A stretch of 64,000 nt of DNA, from assembly GCA_034231615.1 (NCBI GenBank), contig CM067315.1:16967513-17031512 (forward strand). The letters run 5' to 3'. The stretch comes from Meghimatium bilineatum (lineage: Eukaryota; Mollusca; Gastropoda; Stylommatophora; Philomycidae). Of this stretch, positions 24,640 to 36,206 are shown one piece after another; position 1 is the first letter of the stretch, and the number at the start of each line of letters is the position of its first letter. Under the pieces are notes generated by a model. That model was not told the DNA's origin. It did no database searches and saw nothing but the letters and a program-made list of their open reading frames with translations. The position numbers and the translations under genes are program-made.

Positions 24640-25200
24640 CTATCTATACGCTGTGTCCCTTGTTTGCCTTGCAGCGTCAGGGGTGGAAGAGTTCTCTGGA
24701 GATGGCCTTCTTGTGCGCTGTTTGTAAGCTTGTTCCTGTGGCTTCTTTGATCCATCTTTTACATGGTCTGCCTCTGGCTTTATAACCGTTATGTCTATGT
24801 GTCATGGCCATTTGCGGCATGCTATATGTCGGTACTCTGGAAGCGTGTGAAAACCACTTGATCTGCTGTCTTTTGATGTGTTCCAATACTGGTATTGTTT
24901 TGGTTATCTGTCTGATGTTATCGTTTCTAATTCTATCTCTTAATGACACTCCGAGTATTCTTCGTAGACATGTCATTTCTGTTGCCACTATTTTTCTTTT
25001 GTCTTGTGCTGTCATTGTCCAGGTTTGGCACTGGTAGCACAGTGATGGAATAATAATAGTCTTGTATAATGCAACTTTAGTGTCTATGTTTACATTTTTG
25101 TTCTTGAAAATGCGTGTCATCTGTCCTAGGATCTGGTATGTTTTGTTGCATCTATTTTGTATCTCTTTACTGGTTTTCCCCTTCACTCGATATAATACTT
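24640..25200 (-). pseudogene. LINE E 3' end (open C-terminal 169 codons)
   Basis: An open minus-strand frame (25186-24677) encodes the post-RT tail of an RTE-like LINE: YQCQTWTMTAQDKRKI, TCLRRILGVSLRDRIR, IKWFSHASRVP and KARGRPCKRWIKEATG. It is followed by a 3' tail with TAGATAGATAGA. The palm domain is absent (5' truncation). A more decayed sibling in the opposite orientation is at 51370-51795 and ends in the same type of tail. Confidence 0.8.
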
Positions 25201-25204
25201 CCTA

Positions 25205-26480
25205 AGTAAGTGAACCAGAAGCTGCACAAAATTCAAAATGCAGGTCTCCTAATTATTACAGGAGGACTAAGGAGCACGCATATAACAGAAATGGAAGCAA
25301 CAGCAGGATTACAAACTCTGACAAGAGATGAGAAAATCACTTCTTCTTCTTCTGTATTTGTTCTCAAACTCCTGCAGATTAGCAGGATATAATCCGGAGA
25401 ATGGAATGCGCTGTGTCATGGTTTACAGCATTGCGGCGATATCTGCGCCTTTAGGTCTGACACATCCGACTTCAGCATGGACAGCCAACCCCACACCATA
25501 AACTCCTTAGTCACCTCTTACACCATGCATGGAAGGTAAACAGTGTTGCCATTCTTTGCTCCCCTTTCGGGTTCCACCAACACACGGGCGGAGAAAATCA
25601 CAATAATGACTGAAAAATTTAGACACCTGAAACATCAACCTATGCATGAGAAAACAAAAAACTAACAAAAAACCGACTGAATAGACCAAGCTTCAACCAC
25701 CAATAAAAAAAACTTTTGAACGTCAATGAGGAAATAACCAGCAAAAATCCTAAACTATGGAAACTCCTACTGCTCTCAAGGCAAAAACACTTTATCACCT
25801 AGACACAGATCATCAGAGGATGCAATAAAGAAAAGAGGAGCTGGGATACTAATACTCAAACACCCCAAAAATAGAACTCTCAATTTCTACTGGCAAATTA
25901 TCAACAAACAACAGTGCAGAGCTACAAGTAATCTTTGTAGCATTAAAGGCTCTAAAGGAACAGAGACTGAAAAGAGCTAACAGTCTTCTTTTGCGACAGC
26001 ATATCAGTACTCCAGACCATCCAAAATTAACCTAAAGATCTCCTAACAAGAACAAATGTAGAACTTTTAAATCAACTATCTGCTAACAATAAAGTTGTTG
26101 ATCCCTGCACACTGTGGAATTGCAGGATATAAGGCAGCTGACAGACTGACAAAAAAGGGACAATTCCATCACTGACTGAGGCAAAAACTATCATCAAAAG
26201 AAAATACCCTGTACAAACAAACATACATGGAGTCAGAAACAGGCCACAGGACCCCATTCTAAAGCTGAGCAGATCACAGTTTTTAGGCTCCGCATAGGAC
26301 ATTGCTGACTACAAGCACATCTCCATAAAATAAAGGCTGTCCAAATATATCAATGTCTATGTCAAAAGGTTCCCCAGACTACAGAACACATTCTGCAGAT
26401 ATTTCCACTCTTCGATGGCCTTAGAACTCAAATATGGTCCCAAGAGGCAGATTTGAAGGTGAAGCTGTGATTCAACTGTG
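25205..26480 (+). pseudogene. LINE K: I-type LINE C-terminal half, interrupted by SINE-3
   Basis: The plus strand begins NQKLHKIQNAGLLIITGG and continues THITEMEATAGLQTL, the post-RT segment of I-type LINEs (compare LDKVQNQALRIMLGA in LINE C). Beyond the SINE at 25341-25590 it continues through a decayed linker to an RNase H end, IPAHCGIAGYKAADRLTKKG, near 26093-26150, and possibly a Cys-containing tail near 26370. Frameshifts are frequent. Confidence 0.7.
25341..25590 (-). mobile_element. SINE-3 copy 1, 250 bp, 11-bp TSD
   Basis: Perfect direct repeats GAGAAAATCAC at 25330-25340 and 25591-25601 bound the insert, which interrupts LINE K. Read on the minus strand it starts CGCCCGTGTGTTGG and ends CAGAAGAAGAAGAA. 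It aligns end to end with the copies at 31413-31680 and 40553-40827. No coding capacity. Confidence 0.92.
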
Positions 26481-26996
26481 AATACCTCCTACTGAAGACT
26501 GAATTCATGGATGTGGCCCATCTTCCTGTTTAGACTCAATAGGAAACTGATAGAAGAAGGTATCTCAATAAACAATAATCAAATGAACATAGATTTCTGC
26601 ATGCAACTTTACGATTTAGATGACCCTATGAATTTGAAATTTACAATTATGCAGTTTTTGCCATTTCATTGAAGAGGCACATTACTTTGATGTTTGTTTC
26701 AGTTATCTGATATTTAAAATAGTGTGTTCATTAGGAAAGATTGCCAAGATGTTTTATTTTTCTGGATTACACAGGAATTTATAAACTATAGAAAGGACTG
26801 TAGAACTTAAATCTTCAGGAAGATTGTGTCTGTCTTTATATAACTCATAAAAGACTGAAAATCTGTTATTCATTTTAAATGAAAATAAAATGTGTCCTGG
26901 ATCACTGGAAACAATCAGCAGTACAACAAATTTCATGAATTTTAGTCAAATGGTTGCAAAGCTATATATTTTTAACATACCAAACATTTTGGAAAA
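26481..26996. other. Unannotated spacer
   Basis: No feature recognised. Confidence 0.35.
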
Positions 26997-27760
26997 CACT
27001 ATAATAGACAGTGTCAATTATATGCGTAGGTGATCACACACGATTAGCTAATAGCCAAGGTCAATAATATGTTTAGGTGTTTCCATAAGATTAGCTAGTA
27101 GAGTGTCAATGTTATGTTTAGGTGTTTACATAAGATTAACTCATAGACAGTGTCATCATCATCATCAAGTGCCGTCTCCGCAACGAAGGTTGGCTGCAAC
27201 GTATCTCCAACATCTCCTGTCTCTTGTCTTGGTGGTGCACTCTGCTAGACTGTAACCTGTCCATCGTGTAATGTTACTCTCCCACGTGTATCTCTGCCTA
27301 CCTCTTGCTCGCTTCCCTTTGACTTTACCCTCAAGTAAGGTCTTCAATAGGGTGTCATGTCTTTTAATGTGTCCAAAGTATTTTATTTGCTTGATCTTTA
27401 TTTCTCTTAGTAGTTCTTTCTTCACATTAAGTGTCTTTAGCACCTCTTTATTTGTTTTCTTCTCTTTCCATGATGTTCTCCCTATTTTTCTATATACCCA
27501 CATCTCAAAGGCATCAATTTTGTCTTCTAATTGTTTATTTTTTATTGTTTATCATAGACAGTGTCAATGATATGTTATAGTGACCACACAATGATATTTA
27601 ATGGACAGTCAATGATATGTTATAGTGACCACACAATGATATTTAATGGACAGTCAATGATATGTTGTAGTGACCACACAATGCTATCTTATGGACAGTT
27701 GAGTAAATGATAGTAGCAGTGAGCATATAATGCTATCTAGTGGACAGTAAAGTTAATTAC
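26997..27760. repeat. Minisatellite (about 50-bp units) split by LINE B
   Basis: Units resembling GACAGTCAATGATATGTTAT followed by AGTGACCACACAATGATATT recur nearly perfectly at 27595-27690 and more loosely at 26997-27155 and 27690-27760. A LINE B 3' end (27156-27552) sits in the middle. The best-conserved pair of units is at 27600-27650 and 27651-27700. Confidence 0.8.
27156..27552 (-). mobile_element. LINE B 3' end (397 bp) with 14-bp TSD in the minisatellite
   Basis: CATAGACAGTGTCA at 27142-27155 and 27553-27566 are perfect flanking repeats. The minus-strand content is the C-terminal LINE B tail: MWVYRKIGRTSWKEKKTNKE, KYFGHIKRHDTLLKTLLEG and KRARGRQRYTWESNITRW, in one clean frame. Its 3' terminus is a short TGATGATGATGA tract. 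Heavy 5' truncation is typical of LINE integration. Confidence 0.92.
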
Positions 27761-28800
27761 AAGATTAAGTGATAACACAAAATAAACTAACAGTGTTAAT
27801 GATATGTTGACTTTGAAGGCTGTAACAAATAATCCCAACACACAACTACCTATTTCTGAGATCTGTTTCAACCACAGCTACACCCCCTCCCCACCCATAT
27901 GCAATATGTAGAACTTTTAAATTTGTAAGACATTTAAAATGTAGCGGTGCAACAAACAAAAATCTGTATTTAAAAGGAACTTCAAAGACGTAAGTACTTC
28001 TGTCAGTGGCCAGATCAAGAAATAATATTTACTCAATCTAGTTTCAAAAAGTTAAAAAAAAAGAAAAAAGGAGAACTTAAGATATACTTAATGATGTTGT
28101 GCTAGTAGTCCTGGTTTGCGTGTAAACAAACATCAGCATGAGAACATCAGAATTAAGTTATTAAATACCCAATTATTCTATTTCTATTCTATAAGCATTT
28201 ATATTTGTCATCTTCTTGCGTTTTCTCTCAGATAACCAACACCATATTTCTACCAGGAAGCATGAAATACATTGTGTTAACAGTTTATTTGCACCATTCA
28301 GGCCTAGCATATTCAATTTCAGCATGTGTTTTCCAAGTAGTAACAGAAATAGGTAAACTTAAAGTGTTACTAATAATAAACATGATATAGTTACAAAGAA
28401 ATACAAACATTTCAAAATAAACCAAAATAAAGACCAAAAATATGCACCATGTGCTGTATTTTCACACTGATAAGGCTTTTTAGCCATTTCGTTGTGGTTA
28501 CCATTGGCAACACTTTCATTTTTCTCATTTCAATTCATACTCACATTTGTAGTGTTGCTGCAGCCCTTATATTTCCAGCATGTTGGGTTATCCCAGACTT
28601 TCCATTTGTTCATGTTTGTACTAAACCAACTTCTGTAGCACTAAGACCGTGTTAGTGTGGTCGTCAAATATTCTACTTCACACAAGCTTGGTTGTGGTTT
28701 TTGTACAGTGAAAGTCATGATATTTCACATTACACAAAGATACTGAAACATTTAAACGGTGCTTAAAACAAGATTATACCAAGCAATCTCCTTTGTCGTT
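27761..28800. other. Unannotated interval
   Basis: No gene or repeat recognised; short open frames at 28205-28390 and 28449-28655 carry no identifiable domain. Confidence 0.4.
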
Positions 28801-28810
28801 ATCATGCAAG

Positions 28811-29815
28811 AGTTCACTGGCTATGGTTGGTTGCTGATCCATCCTTCTGTGCCCTCCAAAAAAATTCACATCTAGCAACACCGCATTTCAAACCCTGATC
28901 TTTAATCCTGGATATTGAAAAGGAATCATCATCCACACTAGTCTCACTCTCGCATTTGATATATCTTAAGTAGTTCAAAACGTCAGCTCGATCCATTTCC
29001 CCATGCCACAATCACGCATGATGCCAGTTGATCTGCTCTTTAATTGCCTCAAACACCCACATGCCCCAGCACGAAAATAAATGTAACCACTTTCAGCCTC
29101 GCATTTCTCAAGGCCTCAATCCACTGTTCATGAACAAGACTCACTTGTATCTTCCTAATTATACTCATAGTCACTCAGACCTGCGTTACCTTCTGTGTGC
29201 ATACCCACTCAAATTCCATGGTCACCGCCATAGCCTCCGTGGTCCTGATCTGTGAAAACCTAAGCACTGCGAACATGTCTAATCACAGATTCATCAGTGT
29301 ATATAATCACATCTCCCTCTTTGGCATTCTCACTGAACAAAGTCTGCACGTCTTTCTCTACAGTTGTGGGACACCATTCTCTGCATTCCCTGCTAAGTGA
29401 TATTACTACTCTCAAACACCTTTCGAAATCTGCAGGCAGACTTATCCATTCCGCACCTGCTGCCACATCTTGCAATCTGTACACGCTTTGTATGACATCC
29501 TCAGCACGTTCCATCCACGACTTCCCTCTATTAAGTCTGCTGCCTTTAATTTTCTGTATTTCGGAATACAAAGGGTGTTCCTTATCTGCATGTATTTGAA
29601 GGTACGCCTGTGCACGGCAATACTGTAATCTGTGCTCTGCTGTTGGACAGTCAAATAGGCACCGCATACCTCTTGTTGATGTATCTCTGGTGTACCCAAA
29701 GATGATATGCATTGCTGCCTTCTGGATTCTATCCAGGCTTTCGATCTGAGTTTGGCTAAGAGTCAGAATTGCCAGTGATATTCCACCACAGCACCACCAA
29801 GCCCTAGTACAAAAT
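28811..29815 (-). pseudogene. LINE A, 5'-truncated copy (RT tail and RNase H)
   Basis: The minus strand is closely similar, close to 90 percent by eye, to the 3' third of LINE A at 18797. Blocks in order are LAILTLSQTQIES, FDCPTAEHRLQYC, IKGSRLNRGKSWM, GDVIIYTDESVIRHV (catalytic-region TDGS changed to TDES) and GLKCGVARCEFF. A deletion near 29250 removes part of RNase H and the last codons are missing. No CTAA tail remains at the low-coordinate end, so the 3' end was lost after insertion. Confidence 0.85.
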
Positions 29816-29919
29816 TCTTTTGCACCAGGGTTTGTTTTTATTTCAAACATAAAAAGATACAATGGTTTAGAAAGATTAATCATGGATGAAAAAGTCACAG
29901 GAAAGAAAACAAAAGGAGG

Positions 29920-30940
29920 CAGAACAAGAAGGATTTAAGAATCATCAAGAGCAGGTACTGGCAACAAACAGCAGCAAAAAGAGTAGGAAATAAATTTGGC
30001 CCCTTTCAACAACTAAAACAGGGAGTTAGACAGAGATGTGTACTTTAACCAGACCTGTTCTCTTTATACAGTGAAAACATAATGCGTGCAATAGTTATCC
30101 CAGTAATATCGGTGGGAGGACATAACATAAATAATTTAAGATTTGCGGACAACAATGTTCTGATTGTTAAAAGTGAGGAAGACCTTCAAGAATTAATTAA
30201 TGTAGTAGTGACAAATAGTAAAGATAAAGGTCACAAAGAAAACAGAAGTGATTGTTATTTCAAAGAAACAAAACACCACAGCTTGCAAGATCAAAGTGAA
30301 TGCTATAGTAATAAAACAGGTCCACCAATTCAAATATTTAGGTACAACGATTACAGCAGATGGAAGAAGTTAACTGAAGCAGAATAGGACAGACAAAAAC
30401 AAATATGACCTTGTCATTAGAGGTGAGGAAGAGAGTTCTGCAGTGCTATATAACACCTATACTAACATATGGATGCAATATTGGACATTAAACAAACAAG
30501 AAATTGGGAAATTATAAGCAGTTTAGATGTCGTGGATCTACAGATGAATGCTAAGAATACTATGGACTGTCATAAAAACTAATGTGGGGGTGTTGAAAAA
30601 GTCAAATGCAAGACGGATCCTAGTCAATAATATAAGAAAAAGTTAATCTTCATTTTTTGGCCATTTAAAAAAAATTAAATTTTTTTTTTAAAATTCATTT
30701 AAAAAATATTTTTTAGTTATGAGACAATGAAGTTTGGAAAACATAGTCACAAGAGACAAGATTTAGGGCAAAAGAGATAGAGTGCGACAATGTGAGAAAA
30801 TATTAGACAGTTCAACAACCTGGCACGGCAGAGAAACAAGAACGATTCTGATACATAATACTGGAGACAGAGAGCTGTGGAGAGCCATGATCACCTACAC
30901 CAGCCGAAAATGGCACCTAATAATGAGACATATCTGTGTA
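29920..30940 (+). pseudogene. LINE D RT fragment (longer copy)
   Basis: The plus strand reads, with stops, LFSLYSENIMRAIVIP, NNLRFADNNVLIVKSEEDLQ (palm block with ADN in place of ADD), a KYLGTTITADGR-like block near 30330, and the tail shared with 13770-14055 (WHGRETRTILIHNTGDRELW near 30820-30890). The catalytic ADD is lost and frameshifts abound. An AT-rich expansion near 30660-30715 interrupts the tail. Confidence 0.7.
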
Positions 30941-31400
30941 AGTTTATTGGCTATAACCAACTCTCTTCAGTGAGGTGTAATTATCTTAAGTTTCCTCCAG
31001 CTATGTTCTTCGTATATAAACCCCATGTCCATGTTTTATTTGGTTTCATACTCCTCATGTTCCATGATGATTTCACAATGTACTAAGTCATTCATCATCG
31101 CCAGTTTCATGTTTTCAGATATATTACGTTCTATTAAAAATATGGATGCAATTGTTTGTTTATGTAATTAGGGTTACTTGATTCAGATAGTGGCAGTGGT
31201 AGACCCACTGATATGTAGACAACTTTAAGCTTATAATAATACGACCAATGACCCATCAGGGTCGTAGGAATGTCACACTGGCGAAATCAGCACAAACAAG
31301 ATCTCCAAATACTTCCATCCTCAGATCATTCTTTGATGTTATCAATACAGGATTTTCTCTGTCCTCTTCTCCTTCCATTCTCAACTGTCCTTGCAAAATA
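30941..31400. other. Unannotated spacer
   Basis: No feature recognised before the SINE-3 target site. Confidence 0.35.
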
Positions 31401-31412
31401 ATTTTAGAAAGC

Positions 31413-31680
31413 CGCCCGTGTGTTGCCGAGTCCTAAGAGGTGAGCAAAGAATAGCAACAATGTTTGCCTTCCACACATGTTGTAAGAGGCGACTGGGATG
31501 GAGTTGGCTGTCCCATCTCATATAGGGTAAGTGACCCAAAGCCATGCTGAAGCCGCATGTGTCAGGCAGAAAGGTGCAGATATTGCAGCAATAATGTAAA
31601 CCATGACAATGCATTTCGTTCTCCAGACTATATTCTGCTAATCTGTAGGAATTTAAAAATGAACGCAGAAGAAGAAGAAG
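31413..31680 (+). mobile_element. SINE-3 copy 2, 268 bp, 12-bp TSD
   Basis: ATTTTAGAAAGC at 31401-31412 and 31681-31692 are perfect flanking repeats. The insert starts CGCCCGTGTGTTGCCGAG and ends GCAGAAGAAGAAGAAG. The internal block CATGCTGAAGCCGCATGTGT is shared with the other copies. Confidence 0.93.
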
Positions 31681-31989
31681 ATTTTAGAAAGCGAGTCATG
31701 TCCCAAAAAAAGTTGTTACCACTGCCAAAAGAGGTTCTTGATAACATGCAAGTATGTTCATTTGCTGCCGACAAATATATTTTCTTGTGTTCTATATAGC
31801 TAATTCCACTGACCAACAACATTTTTATTTCTTATATTAAGTGTTATGTCATTTTCTAGCGCTGATTTCATATTTGAAATCTGTTTATCTCTATCACATG
31901 CTGTTATTAAGATATATGTGAATGCATCTTCCATTTATACTATATAACTTTAAAATAATAATATAATTCCACTTTTTTATACTGCTAAA

Positions 31990-32900
31990 TCATGTCTGAC
32001 ATATGTTGCGCTATTTTTCTAATAGAATTATTTAGAAATAATTATGTGCGAAATATAATTTCTAGAAGTTGTAGAAATTCTGCTTTGTTCTGTTACGTGA
32101 GCGGATATTTTACCGATCGTGTTCACAAGCAAAACTTTACACCATTACTAAAGAAAGCATACAAACTTTATTTCAATTCGAAAGTAGATGATGCAAATAA
32201 ATCTTGAAAGCCAAATGCAGTTTGTTCGACTTGTGCAAATACATTGGCAGGTTGGTTACGAAAATCACCTAAGTTTCAGTCGATGCCTTTTGGAGTTCCA
32301 GTAATATGGCGTGTTCATTCCCAAGTTGAGGCAGAAATGTTTTTCAGATCGCAACGGCTCCCGGGTCGACCAAGCCTTCAATGGGTACCGAATAAATCTG
32401 GGATTTAAAGACTGTGAGGGAGAGGAGATGGCTACTGCCCTCATTTGCAGAGCCTCTGAAATGTGAGATCGATAACATCTTACACCACTACAGCATTAAT
32501 AAATACTATGGTTATTTTACTTTACTTACTTACAAATATGGCATGAACTGAAAAATCGTGCTACTGATTGTTACTTCTGCTTGACAAATATCCATGGTTT
32601 AACTTTTAAAACAAGAGTTCATGGTTTACCAAAATATTAAATCTGTTTTGAAGCCAATTCCTCATGATCCTATCCCGTATCTGATACCAGTCGCAACAGA
32701 ACAATACCCATCGGACTTGAGTGAATCCTCAGAAAGTGATAGTTCCCTTGCGTTAGAATTACATGTATACATGGTTACAATTTTGGTGCTTTTTTCACAA
32801 GATCTGATGTTTTTTAAAAATCATCTGGTGTCAAAATTTTTGAAATTGAGCGGCCGCACTAGTTCAGTGCTATTAAAAACTTTGCTGGTGCGTTTTCGTG
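31990..32900 (+). pseudogene. N-terminal fragment of the zinc-finger/GERFHQD transposon family
   Basis: Read across frames, the region corresponds to the N-terminal half of the family represented at 11044-12305. It has CRNSALFCYVSGYFTD (first Cys motif, second Cys of the pair mutated), FTPLLKKAYKLYFNSKVDD, VCSTCANTLAGWLRK, MPFGVPVIWR, then a LSESSESDSS acidic/serine stretch near 32710-32750 and a KFLKLSGRTSSVLLKTLL helix near 32840. The C-terminal GERFHQD part is absent. Stops and frameshifts show decay. It differs clearly in sequence from the 11-kb copy, so they are different subfamilies. Confidence 0.65.
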
Positions 32901-33143
32901 TATTTTGTCATTATATAGTGCTTTTTAAACTCGCTAAATAATTTGTTTTTTCTTTTATTCAAAAGCTTTGGTTTATTTGTACACATTTTTGGGAACACTA
33001 AAAAGTTGAACTTGTCATAAATAGTAAATAGAGCCTAAATTAAAATTGCCTTTGTTCATTTGCATATTCACAATCATTACAGGATCTTTGCTGTGACTAT
33101 CAATAGGGCCTAAGAACTTTCTCTCTCTCTCTCTCTATATATA

Positions 33144-33173
33144 CGAGGGGGAGTCAATAAGTAAGTCACAAAT
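33144..33173 (+). repeat. Mariner left terminal inverted repeat
   Basis: Thirty bases identical to the reverse complement of 34449-34478. They would be the transposase binding site. Confidence 0.95.
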
Positions 33174-33243
33174 GGCTCTTTAGAAAAAAACTGAAGACGA
33201 TAAAAACCTGAAAACTGTTTATTTTTACACATACATTATCCCT

Positions 33244-34341
33244 TTACTTCTCAACATAATTTCCACCAACATTGATGCATTTATCCCATCGTTTTATGAG
33301 TCCTCCCAAACCTGCTGCGTAGAACTGCGTGCTCTGCTTTTTAAGCCACATTTTCACTTCACATTCAATTTCTGCGTCAGTCGCGAAATGCTTCCCGCCA
33401 AGGTGGGTTTTTAGTGGACCAAAAATGTGAAAATCACTAGGGGCTAAATCGGGGCTGTAAGGAGGATGTTCCAGAATTTTCCAACCAAAATTTTTTATTT
33501 TCTCCTGAGTTAATCGAGCCGTATGTGGTCTAGCATTGTCATGAAGGAGTAGCACTCCTCTAGTCAGCAGCCCTGGACGTTTTCTTCGAATTGCATCCCG
33601 AAGCACTGATAGAACTTCACAGTATGATTCAGAATTCACATTGTCACCTTTCTTTTTGAAATTGGTTAAAAGCACTCCTTGACAATCCCAGAACACTGTC
33701 AGCATAACCTTCCCTGCTGATGGTGTAACCTTGAATTTTTGGACACAAGGCGAAGAAGGATGTTTCCATTGCATTGAAGCACGCTTTGATTCAGGCTGGT
33801 AGTGATGCACCCATGATTCGTCCCCAGTAATAATCCTGTTCATCATGTCTTCTCCTTCATTTGCGTATTGACAGAGATGCTCCAATGACAAGCCTAATCG
33901 GTTCATTTTGTGTTCGTCCGTCAATTGTCTGGGCACCCACCTTGAACACACTTTCTTAAATTTCAATCGGTCATGCATGATGCTGTATGCTGAACCATGT
34001 GAGCACCCTATTGCAGCTGCTACAGCGTCTATCGTTACTCGTCTGTCACCTCGAATCATCTCCTCAACACGCTGCACAGATGCGTCTGTTGCAATTTCAA
34101 CAGCACGACCAGATCGGATTTCGTCAACAATTTTAGAGCGTCCTTGAGAAAATTTTTTTACCCAGCTGTGCACCGCTTTACGGGACAAACAATTGTCAGC
34201 ATAAACAGGAAGCATTTCTTTATGAATGTCTTTTGCAGGCAGTCCTTTTGCCCATAAAAAACGCACAACAGCACGTTGTTCATTGATTGTACACTCTGTA
34301 AGTACAGTAGCCATTTTGTTTTTTGTGCTGCGCATGCGCAA
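33244..34341 (-). CDS. Mariner transposase, complete
   Basis: A 365-codon uninterrupted frame encodes a cut-and-paste transposase that would excise the element and reinsert it at TA sites in the nucleus. An N-terminal paired-like DNA-binding region (about residues 15-120, with two helix-turn-helix parts) is followed by the linker motif WVPRQLTDEH (the usual motif is WVPHEL-like). The catalytic triad is Asp174 (ITGDESW), Asp267 (LLHDNARPH) and Asp302 (YSPDLAPSDF), giving the DD34D spacing of mariners. Length is slightly above the usual 345 or so residues because the first ATG is upstream; an ATG at 34314 (residue 10) is the more typical start. No stop or frameshift is present. It is related to the transposase half of SETMAR but has no SET domain here. 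Confidence 0.96.
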   Translation of the reverse strand: MRMRSTKNKMATVLTECTINEQRAVVRFLWAKGLPAKDIHKEMLPVYADNCLSRKAVHSWVKKFSQGRSKIVDEIRSGRAVEIATDASVQRVEEMIRGDRRVTIDAVAAAIGCSHGSAYSIMHDRLKFKKVCSRWVPRQLTDEHKMNRLGLSLEHLCQYANEGEDMMNRIITGDESWVHHYQPESKRASMQWKHPSSPCVQKFKVTPSAGKVMLTVFWDCQGVLLTNFKKKGDNVNSESYCEVLSVLRDAIRRKRPGLLTRGVLLLHDNARPHTARLTQEKIKNFGWKILEHPPYSPDLAPSDFHIFGPLKTHLGGKHFATDAEIECEVKMWLKKQSTQFYAAGLGGLIKRWDKCINVGGNYVEK

Positions 34342-34448
34342 GGTACAGCTAGCGCCATCTAGCGAACATAAACATAAAGTTCTATGATGATATCAACTAT
34401 AAACAGCTTTAGAAACCACCTACTGCATTTTCCTGCCATCCAACATCA

Positions 34449-34478
34449 ATTTGTGACTTACTTATTGACTCCCCCTCG
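34449..34478 (-). repeat. Mariner right terminal inverted repeat
   Basis: Exact inverse of 33144-33173; followed by the TA target dinucleotide. Confidence 0.95.
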
Positions 34479-34489
34479 TATATATATAT

Positions 34490-34866
34490 ATATATAGAGA
34501 GGTCAGTGCTATAACAAAAGATCTGCTTTGGTTGGTGATTATAAACGTTGGTTATGTGGCATGTATGGGACCTTGTGTTACACCCACACAAACCTATTAA
34601 CTTAAATAAAATCAAGAGCGCAATGGTTTTGATAAACAAACCCCCCCCGTACGAGAATAATACGCATACACTCACAAACACACACTCACAGTAATGGGAC
34701 ATTAGCAATATATGAAGACGAACACCCTTTATATATTTTAGCTGTCTGTATATCCACTATAAACATGTTTGGTGTCCAAATGCGTAGCTTTCGGAGACTG
34801 ATGTGCTATATTATTATTATCAATATTAATATACTGACACAAAAGATATTTTAATTTTCAATCGGT
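34490..34866. other. Unannotated spacer
   Basis: No gene recognised between the mariner and the LINE C stub. Confidence 0.35.
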
Positions 34867-34874
34867 ATTTTTTG

Positions 34875-34950
34875 AACTACAAAAGACAGTGAGTTTTATT
34901 CAGGGGACAATTACAGATATAGACATGTTTCAAGTAAATGAAAGAAGAAG
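34875..34950 (+). mobile_element. 76-bp LINE C stub with 8-bp TSD
   Basis: ATTTTTTG at 34867-34874 and 34951-34958 flank a block that matches the last bases of LINE C (compare 4019-4097), starting GAACTACAAAAGACAGTGAG and ending GAAAGAAGAAG. This is a severely 5'-truncated insertion. Read antisense (the SARAF direction) it contains an AATAAA at 34900-34895. Confidence 0.88.
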
Positions 34951-35247
34951 ATTTTTTGTTTTAAAGATAGCATGCTTTATACATATCTTGCTGAAATTCC
35001 AAAATCAAAGAACAGCTGGCAAAATTTATATCATTCTATTATACAAGTTAAATATAAATCATAAACAATGAGCAAGAGTAATCAAATTAAAAACTTTAAA
35101 GAATTTAGTGCATAAAACCATAAACTGGATATTTCTGTAAACCCCATAGCGTTTTATCAATATCACAGATGAGAAAAAGAACAGCTAAAAGCTGTCTCTA
35201 CTTTCATCCACAATTACTGACACAAAATTCTTACAAATAAGCACATT

Positions 35248-35567
35248 TTATCGTCTTGAGGTTCCACCAAAACCTGATGCAGTTCTTGTACCTGATGAAG
35301 AACTTGCACGTGGGGAAGATGTGAAGAATGACCCACTGGAAGCACTAGTGCCATCAGAATGAGAATAATCTTGGCTGAACCATGAATTTCGTGGTCTGTA
35401 ATTTGGCCCATAGTTGTAAGTATTACTACGACCAAAAAGGTATCCCAACAGTCCACCAGTTGCTGCCCCGGTCCAAAAGCCAGCTCCTGTGTCACCAGTG
35501 GAAGAAGAAGAAAACCCAGGATTGGCAAAGCCTTGAGTTCCACAGCTCTCATAAGATGGTGGTGAAC
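35248..35567 (-). CDS. SARAF: SARAF (TMEM66), last coding exon
   Basis: SARAF is an ER membrane protein that promotes slow Ca2+-dependent inactivation of store-operated calcium entry, acting through STIM1. The exon encodes the cytosolic C-terminal region: PPSYESCGTQGF, then the conserved GFWTGAATGGLLGYLFG block, and a Ser-rich end finishing TASGFGGTSRR, which closely resembles the C-terminal end of animal SARAF proteins. A splice acceptor (TTATCATTGAAG before 35567 on the minus strand) gives a phase that matches the exon at 39622-39806: its terminal G joins GT to form a Gly codon. The stop is TAA at 35250-35248. Identification is by recognised motifs. Upstream exons for the signal peptide and luminal domain were not found in the window. 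Confidence 0.88.
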
Positions 35568-36206
35568 CTTCAATGATAAAACAACAAATAATGTCATACA
35601 CACAATTTCTGAAGTAATGAATATTTCAATGATAAAACCTGCTCAGGAGGATGACATTTTTAATATTCAAAATGTGTTGATTTCTTCCAAACATTCACAG
35701 TGTAAGACTACATAAGAAACTATATAATGAAAAAAAGAAGACAATTGGTGTTTTACTACATTATTCTTCATCAAGTTAGCAGAGAATAAACATAAGGATA
35801 CTATCCCAAAATAAGAATCTACCTTTTTTCTGTAATGCTCAATGAAGTCAATATAAACTTGGGAGGAAACAAGTGTTATTTTAAACAAGGATTAATTTTC
35901 TTGACTTCACTTATCTGGCAGCGCATCTATTCTCCACTTGCAACAGGAATACTTTCCGTGTCTCATGACACAGACCTCCAAAGACCCACTGTTGAGGTCA
36001 CCCTAACCGTAACCTAACTCCGCCAGCATTCTTTCACTTGGGCAATAGGCTCTTGTCAACCTCCACAATCCTACCCTCTCCTCCGATGCGGCATCGTGTT
36101 AGTTGTGATATGTTGTGCACATGCACCTAACCTCCTTTTATCTTTGTATCCAGGAGCATTTCTTGCCACTGTAACAATCGTACTGCATTGTAATCGGCTG
36201 AAGGCA

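Larger units (their letters stand above)
33144..34478 (-). mobile_element. Intact-looking mariner with perfect 30-bp inverted repeats
   Basis: The left end CGAGGGGGAGTCAATAAG... (33144-33173) is an exact inverse of the right end (34449-34478) over 30 bp. TA dinucleotides flank both sides, inside a TA/CT microsatellite (CTCTCTATATATA on the left, TATATATATAGAGAGG on the right). The 1335-bp length, TA target and inverted repeats match a canonical mariner. The single gene inside is uninterrupted. Confidence 0.96.
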
